NCBI GenBank assembly: GCA_963728765.1
Contig: CAVSKX010000001.1
Location: 62,001-126,000 of the forward strand
Direction of reading: 5' to 3'
DNA length: 64,000 nt
Origin: AC-32 sp963728765
GTDB lineage: Bacteria; Actinomycetota; Thermoleophilia; Gaiellales; Gaiellaceae
Under the pieces are notes generated by a model. That model worked only from the letters and a program-made list of their open reading frames with translations, was not told where the DNA came from and did no database searches. The position numbers and the translations under genes were made by a program. The first letter of the stretch is position 1, and each line of letters starts with the position of its first letter. Positions 59,317-64,000 of the stretch are shown piece by piece.

Positions 59317-60081
59317 ATGAAGTCCAAGACGCCGGCCCAGCGTCGCCTCGGCCGAGCCACGAGCGACACTTCGGACGAGCCGGACGTGAGCAGCATTCGC
59401 CTGAGTTGGATAATCGCGTTCCTGATCGGGGTCGCAACGGTGACCGCGGCGGGCTTCGGCTGGCGTGGCGCCCAGATCGGCAGCACGGCCTCGTACGACG
59501 ACCGCCAGTCGATCTCCGAGACGGTCGCCGTCCAGCAGGCCGCCGTCGAGCGGGCGGTAACCGTGGCGGCCGATGCGCGGGAGTACGTTCGCTACCGCGC
59601 CGACTACATCGTCGCCGCGGCGCTCGACCGGGAGGCCGCGCGGGTCACGGCGGCCGGCTCCGGGAAGCTGGCGGCGCTCTCGCGCGGCGAGGCACGCGAA
59701 CTACGGCTGGGTGCGACACGCCGCGCAGCGCAAGCCGGCGTCTTCGGCAGCTCCTCGATCGGCACCGACCTGCTGCGCCCGACGGCGAAGCCGCGCCCGT
59801 TCGATTACCGCGCGCGGGCCGGCGCGCTGGCGGCGGAGGAGTCGACCTCGATCGACTCGCCCGCGACCCTCGATCCCGACCGCTGGGCCCGTGCGGCAGT
59901 CGACATCCGCACCCGCGTCAGGGGCCTCGCCCGCTGGGCGTTCCTGCTGCTGATCGCGGTGCTCATCTACACGGCCGCCGAGGTGACGACACGCCGCCGC
60001 ACCGCCTACGCGCTCGTCTGCCTCGGCTTCGCGATCTACCTCACCGGGCTGATCGGCGGCCTCACGACGGTGTTCTTCTAA
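59317..60081 (+). CDS. Membrane protein of the second segment, function unknown
   Basis: A 254-residue protein. A charged N-terminus, a first membrane helix (about 30-47), about 140 extracytoplasmic residues with heptad-like Ala-rich helices (VQQAAVERAVTVAADAREYV), and two C-terminal membrane helices separated by TTRRRT. ATG 59317. It ends three bases before the next gene, which has a matching architecture, so the two probably form a complex. Confidence 0.65.
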   Translation: MKSKTPAQRRLGRATSDTSDEPDVSSIRLSWIIAFLIGVATVTAAGFGWRGAQIGSTASYDDRQSISETVAVQQAAVERAVTVAADAREYVRYRADYIVAAALDREAARVTAAGSGKLAALSRGEARELRLGATRRAAQAGVFGSSSIGTDLLRPTAKPRPFDYRARAGALAAEESTSIDSPATLDPDRWARAAVDIRTRVRGLARWAFLLLIAVLIYTAAEVTTRRRTAYALVCLGFAIYLTGLIGGLTTVFF

Positions 60082-60084
60082 GGC

Positions 60085-61698
60085 ATGGGCGCGCCCGAGG
60101 ACAAGACGACGGCAGGCGCCGCCGCGCCGGACCCGGACGGCTCGGAGGAGCGCGATCGGCTCAGGCGGCACATCGCGCTCACGCTCGCGGCGCTCGTCGT
60201 CCTCGGGGCGGGGCTCGCCATCCTTCAGGTGGACGCAAGCGCGAAGGAGTCGAACAGCGCACGCGACACGACGCGGACAGCCGTGCAGGCGATGCGCGCC
60301 AACGTCGTCGCCGACACGGTCGGCGGGCTGACGCCGCAGTTCCAGGCGGAGCGGGGCTTCCTGCCCTTCCGGCGCCCGCTGACGGCGAACGCGCCGAGCC
60401 TTGCCGAGGCCGCGGGCCTCCCGTCCCAGACCGGACCGACCGCCGCGAGCGTTCGCGCCGCGCAGCTGGCCGTTCCCGACCTGAACGTCGGCAAGCTCCT
60501 CCCGAGCCTCGAGGTCGCGGCGCAACGCCTGACGCTGAAGCAGCACGCGCTCGCAACCACGCGGATCACCTGGAACGACCGCTCGACCCAGTACACGACG
60601 GTGATCGCCGTGCTCGCGGTCGCGCTCTTCCTGGTCGGGTTCGGGCTGATCGCGCAAGGGCCGATCCGTCACTCCGCCTACATCCTCGGTCTCGCGGTCG
60701 GCATCTTCGCGGCCGTCTGGGGGGTGCGGATCTACTTTCAGCCGATCCCGTCCACGCCGGAAGCTGCGATCGACGCGACCGCCCGCGGCGCGGTGCTGAC
60801 GGCCAACGGCGACTTTCGAGCCGCGATCGGGCAGTACGACCGCGCGCTCCGGGCCGACGACGCTCTCGCCACGGCGTACTCGGGCCGGTCGCGTGCCCTG
60901 CTGCTCGCGGCGAATCCCGACTACCGGGTGTCCGGGGCGGTGACCGACGTGAGCGGGCGCGCCACCGAGGCGGCCCTCCGCGATGCCCGGCGGGCCCTCG
61001 AGCTGGACAGGCGCGACGTCCTCGCCTTCGATGCCCTGGCGGTCACCACCTTCTACCGCGGCAACCATGCCGAGTCCGTCGACGCAGCCGACCAGTCGCT
61101 CGCGATCAACCCCAAGGTCCCGGACGTCTGGCTGCTGAAGAGCGCGGCGCAGGTGGCGCTCGGCGATCAGGCCGGCGCGACTGCCTCGCTCGACCGCGCG
61201 CTCTCGCTGCTGCACGGCAGCGAGCCGTCCAGGCGGAACCGGCTGCTCGCGGCGACATACCTCAGCTATCTCGCCTGGATCGAGCGCCACGTCCCGCGGC
61301 AGGCCGTCGCCGCGCGGCGGCTGGCCGACCGGGTCGTGGCCGTCGAAACGAGGTTCACGCTCGGCCAGGAGGTGTCCAGGCGTGTTCCGGCCAGAGGAAC
61401 CGCGTCGGTCGACGGGCTCCGCTATGCCGGCGGCAAGCTGCTGCTGCGGCTCCGCTGGAGCAACCTGCCGCCCGGCACCGCGCTCAGCGCGCTCGGCTAC
61501 GAACGGCCGCTCAGGACCGGCGCGTGGACGCAGCCCGCCGGTCTCGCCCTCTTCGCGAGGGTCGCCGGAAGCGGCGAGCGCGACATCGCCGTTCCGCTCG
61601 AAGGCACCTGCAAGCCGACGAGGGTTCGCGTCGACGTCTACCTGAACGGCGCGCCCTCGCTCAGCCGCACCGGCCCCGGCGTGGCGCCGACCTGCTGA
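60085..61698 (+). CDS. Membrane protein with TPR-like region and C-terminal beta domain, function unknown
   Basis: A 537-residue protein. One membrane helix near 30-47, an extracytoplasmic segment to about 170, two more helices (about 172-220), then a TPR-like region of about 230-430 (AAIGQYDRALRADDALATAYSGRSRALLL, ARRALELDRRDVLAFDALAV, SLAINPKVPDVWLLKSAAQVALGD). The last 100 residues are strand-rich with two Cys. Probably assembles a complex on one face of the membrane with the 59317 protein. Confidence 0.7.
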   Translation: MGAPEDKTTAGAAAPDPDGSEERDRLRRHIALTLAALVVLGAGLAILQVDASAKESNSARDTTRTAVQAMRANVVADTVGGLTPQFQAERGFLPFRRPLTANAPSLAEAAGLPSQTGPTAASVRAAQLAVPDLNVGKLLPSLEVAAQRLTLKQHALATTRITWNDRSTQYTTVIAVLAVALFLVGFGLIAQGPIRHSAYILGLAVGIFAAVWGVRIYFQPIPSTPEAAIDATARGAVLTANGDFRAAIGQYDRALRADDALATAYSGRSRALLLAANPDYRVSGAVTDVSGRATEAALRDARRALELDRRDVLAFDALAVTTFYRGNHAESVDAADQSLAINPKVPDVWLLKSAAQVALGDQAGATASLDRALSLLHGSEPSRRNRLLAATYLSYLAWIERHVPRQAVAARRLADRVVAVETRFTLGQEVSRRVPARGTASVDGLRYAGGKLLLRLRWSNLPPGTALSALGYERPLRTGAWTQPAGLALFARVAGSGERDIAVPLEGTCKPTRVRVDVYLNGAPSLSRTGPGVAPTC

Positions 61699-62088
61699 CC
61701 TCCGGGGACGGGGCCGAAGCCGACGCGACCGGTCTCAGGATGCGTCCCTTGCTGCGAGCGGAATCTGTTTGCCAACAGGGCAATGGCTCATCCCGCGCTG
61801 ATCCCGTACGAGGCTCCCGGAAGCTCTCGGCGATACCCGCCGATGCCCGCAACGGCAGTGGCGGAAAGCCTGCTCACGCGGCAACTCCCCGCGTATCCCC
61901 GCTCAAGGCCGGAGGCGCCCTGACCGGCCTGTCACGCCGGAGGTCGCGGGTTCGAGTCCCGTCGCTCCCGTAAAGTCCCTGCAAATCTGGATATGTCTTT
62001 GACATAACGACCGCCGGCTTCTTTTCATCCCGCGCAGATCGCGCTCGGGAATCAGCCTGAAATCGCCGCAAGGAGCCGGTCGTAGCCG
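61699..62088. other. Right end of the second segment
   Basis: No gene. It contains the third tRNA-Asp copy (61924-61970) and a small palindrome TATGTC-TTT-GACATA (61992-62006). Frames reading DGTRTRDL-type peptides on the minus strand are antisense to the tRNA fragment and are not genes. Confidence 0.5.
61924..61970 (+). repeat. Attachment-site repeat, copy 3 (tRNA-Asp 3' fragment)
   Basis: Forty-seven bases identical to 51090-51136 of the intact tRNA-Asp gene. It marks the right boundary of the tandem insertions; beyond it lies the arsenic-resistance cluster. Confidence 0.87.
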
Positions 62089-62315
62089 CTAATCCGCGGA
62101 AAAGGATGACCGGCCGGATAAGCCGGAGGTCGTTGCCAGGTGGCGGAACGCGAACGCGATGCCGAGGCTGCTGATTGCCCCGCCCCGATGTCGACCGAAA
62201 CCGCGATCGCGTTGAAGCCGAGGAGGAAGAAGAGAAACGTGCCCAGTGCCTCCGCTGCGCGGCGCAGCCGGAGCGATGAAAAGCCCACCTCACGCATCTC
62301 CTTTGCCGCAGCCAC
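62089..62315 (-). pseudogene. Truncated, frameshifted aquaporin (AqpS-like) fragment
   Basis: The frame from 62315 reads RRAAEALGTFLFFLLGFNAI and AVSVDIG, the first helix of an aquaporin. After a one-base slip in a G-rich run near 62183 the other frame reads GAISSLGIAFAF, the next conserved stretch, and then loses similarity and stops at 62089. Both NPA boxes are missing. Aquaglyceroporins of this type often accompany arsR-acr3, where they release arsenite or methylated arsenic. Confidence 0.7.
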
Positions 62316-62381
62316 CAGCCCAGCGGCGGTCGCGCGAGCATATGCCCACTCGCGTCGACGAGTGGGAGCGGATGGTCGGGC

Positions 62382-63515
62382 TCAGCTGGAGCTGGCCGGA
62401 ACAAGGCGCTGGTCGTCGCGCCAGAATCTCCGCGCCCACAGCGCGACGTAGACGAGCGCGACGAGCACAGGCACTTCGATCAGCGGCCCGACAACGCCCG
62501 CGAGCGCCTCCCCCGAGGTCGCGCCGAAGACGCCGACTGCCACGGCGATCGCGAGCTCGAAGTCATTCGAGGCGACGGTGAAGCCCATGCTCGCCGTCTG
62601 CGGATACGGGAGGCCGACCAGCTTGCCGATCACGAAGCCGGCGACCCACATGACGCCGAAGTAGACGAGCAGCGGCAACGCGATCCGGGCGACGTCGACC
62701 GGCTCGGCGGTGATCTTTTCGCCCTGGATCGCGAACAGGACGACGATCGTGAACAGCAGACCGTAAAGCGTGATCGGGCCGATCCGGGGCAGAAACTGCG
62801 CGTCGTACCACTCGCGGCCCTTGCGCTTCAGTCCGATGCGGCGCGTCAGGAAACCGGCCGCGAGCGGGATGCCGAGGAAGATCAGCACGGTCTTCGCTAC
62901 CTCCCAGATGCCGACCTCGAAGCCCTGCGTGTCGAGGCCGAGCCAGCTGGGGAGCACAGTCAGGTAGAAGTAGCCGAGCAGCGAGTAGGCGGCGACCTGG
63001 AAGAGGGCGTTGAAGACGACCAGCAGCGCGGTGCGGTCGCGGTCGCCCATCGCGATGTCGTTCCAGATCAGCACCATCGCGATGCAGCGGGCGAGCCCGA
63101 CGATGATCACGCCGGTGCGGTAGGCGGGCTGATCGGCGAGGAAGAGCCACGCGAGTGTGAACATGAACAGCGGGCCGACGATCCACGACAGGAAGAGCGA
63201 CCAGCCGAAGAAGGCGCGGTCTGAGACGCCGTCGTGCTTCATGCGGCCGAGCTCCTCGTAGTGCACCTTCGCAAGCACGGGGTACATCATCAGCAGGAGG
63301 CCGAGGGCGATCGGCAGCGACACGGTCCCGATCTGGAGCCTGTCGAGCCCGTCGTTGAGCGACGGGATCAGCCGCCCGAGCCCGAGCCCGACGGCCATCG
63401 CAAGCCCGATCCAGAGCGGCAGGAAGCGGTCGAGCGCCGACAGCTTGGCCAGGACGGCGGCGTGCTCTGGAGCGCGTGCGGTAGCCGGTCGGCGCGCAGT
63501 CTCAGTCGCAGCCAA
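62382..63515 (-). CDS. acr3: Arsenite efflux transporter ACR3
   Basis: A 377-residue transporter with ten membrane helices. Cys144 in GLARCIAMVLIWNDIA and a conserved Glu in ASNDFELAIAVAVG are the known arsenite-binding and transport residues of ACR3. It exports As(III) using the membrane potential. TTG 63515 overlaps the arsR end by 14 bases, with GGAGGTGG upstream. Complete length. Confidence 0.94.
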   Translation of the reverse strand: MAATETARRPATARAPEHAAVLAKLSALDRFLPLWIGLAMAVGLGLGRLIPSLNDGLDRLQIGTVSLPIALGLLLMMYPVLAKVHYEELGRMKHDGVSDRAFFGWSLFLSWIVGPLFMFTLAWLFLADQPAYRTGVIIVGLARCIAMVLIWNDIAMGDRDRTALLVVFNALFQVAAYSLLGYFYLTVLPSWLGLDTQGFEVGIWEVAKTVLIFLGIPLAAGFLTRRIGLKRKGREWYDAQFLPRIGPITLYGLLFTIVVLFAIQGEKITAEPVDVARIALPLLVYFGVMWVAGFVIGKLVGLPYPQTASMGFTVASNDFELAIAVAVGVFGATSGEALAGVVGPLIEVPVLVALVYVALWARRFWRDDQRLVPASSS

Positions 63516-63828
63516 TGGTGTCCACCTCCACTGCCTCGTCGAGGATGTCGCCGACGAGCTCGTGTAGCGCGTCCAGCCGTTCGCGGCTCGCCCAGTAGCA
63601 GATGCGCGGGCCTTCGATCTCGCCCACGATCAGGCCGGCGTCCCGCAGGACCTTCAGGTGCTGTGACACGGTCGCCTGTGCGAGCGCCAGCTCGTCGACG
63701 AGCTGGCCGCAGTAGCAGGCGTCCTGGCCGAGCAGCAGCCGCATGATCCGCACACGAGCGGGATGGCTGATTGCTTTCGCCAGAAGCGCGACCTGCTGCT
63801 CGAGCGTCAGCTCGGTCGTCAGCGTCAC
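63502..63828 (-). CDS. arsR: ArsR family metalloregulator
   Basis: A 108-residue winged-helix repressor: LAKAISHPARVRIMRLL, metal site DACYCGQL with Cys38 and Cys40, and recognition helix ALAQATVSQHLKVLRDAGL. It should release DNA upon binding As(III). GTG 63828 overlaps the stop of the gene upstream (GTGA). It controls acr3 and the former aquaporin gene. Confidence 0.9.
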   Translation of the reverse strand: MTLTTELTLEQQVALLAKAISHPARVRIMRLLLGQDACYCGQLVDELALAQATVSQHLKVLRDAGLIVGEIEGPRICYWASRERLDALHELVGDILDEAVEVDTIGCD

Positions 63829-64000
63829 GAGACGCCACCGGCCGTGTGATGACGCGCTGCAGCAGTGATGCCGGCCGGGACGCCTCGAAGCGGCTTGGTC
63901 GCGGGCAGATCGTGCCCGCAGGCGTAGTGGGTGCCGCCGACCGTGAACTCCTGGGCCTCGATCAGGTGGTCGAGGCAGAGTCCGACGCCGCAATGCTGGC
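63825..64000 (-). CDS. Cysteine-rich small protein, C-terminal part (DUF2180-like)
   Basis: The frame enters from the window edge and reads QHCGVGLCLDHLIEAQEF, then TVGGTHYACGHDLPA, and stops at 63825. The C-x-H/C spacing resembles short zinc-binding DUF2180 proteins found near arsR genes. The N-terminus is outside the window. The stop overlaps the arsR start, so the genes are co-translated. Confidence 0.5.
   Translation of the reverse strand, partial: QHCGVGLCLDHLIEAQEFTVGGTHYACGHDLPATKPLRGVPAGITAAARHHTAGGVS

Noticed and set aside
61874..62404. Minus-strand frame reading DGTRTRDLRRDRPV
   Set aside because: Antisense of the third tRNA-Asp fragment; the same kind of artefact.

Overview
The window is GC-rich, tightly packed bacterial DNA (third codon positions almost all G or C, many GTG and a few TTG starts, many 1-4 base overlaps between genes). 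A MarP-type periplasmic protease, long LuxR/MalT regulators, a GH15-zwf cluster, an ndh-cydABDC operon and a GGDEF protein with DRDQ heptads all point to a high-GC actinobacterium. A soil or sediment lineage such as Thermoleophilia is my best guess from gene style only; no rRNA is present to confirm it.

Layout. 1-2517: the N-terminus of an unknown gene, a DMT-type exporter and two membrane proteins. 2510-9538 (minus): ndh-cydA-cydB-cydD-cydC, a complete NADH-to-oxygen branch with its own assembly transporter, read divergently from an ALDH3-type aldehyde dehydrogenase. 11113-15963: a surface beta-propeller protein, a cation/proton antiporter and a DUF389 membrane protein, followed by a decayed ndh-cydA scrap (15970-16090). 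16092-22254 (minus): zwf, a GH15 glucan/trehalose hydrolase, a GMC oxidoreductase, aldose epimerase and a SnoaL-like protein, joined by overlapping stops and starts. 22374-26716: an MFS exporter, a CMD-family protein and a MalT-like regulator. 26882-31301: a coupled envelope cluster (membrane protein, lipoprotein, metallo-hydrolase, UPF0104 protein) and two small genes. 31305-36419: HdeD-like, glutamine amidotransferase, RDD, PAS-LuxR, GreA and a DEAD-box helicase. 36436-40237: membrane-anchored hydrolase, a broken MMPL transporter and a housekeeping-type sigma factor. 40521-42702: a divergent marR/yceI pair, an FMN reductase and a CBS protein. 42711-50981: DNA polymerase IV, a frameshifted antiporter, cyclodeaminase-like protein, D-aminopeptidase, SDR, a structured non-coding stretch, a homocysteine methyltransferase-MTHFR fusion, MarP and a SnoaL-like protein.

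51063-61970 is the accessory part. An intact tRNA-Asp gene is followed by two direct repeats of its 3' portion at 59110 and 61924, the footprint of two site-specific integrations in tandem. The first segment (about 8 kb) holds a small orphan gene, a GGDEF protein, groES-groEL preceded by small genes coupled to it by ATGA overlaps, a monooxygenase-like protein, a UPF0104-like protein and three copies of a 37-bp element located 67-80 bases upstream of start codons. The second (about 2.8 kb) holds a pair of membrane proteins. No integrase gene remains.

62089-64000 (minus) is the end of an arsenic-resistance cluster: a cysteine-rich protein (partial), arsR, acr3 and a truncated, frameshifted aquaporin next to the integration footprint.
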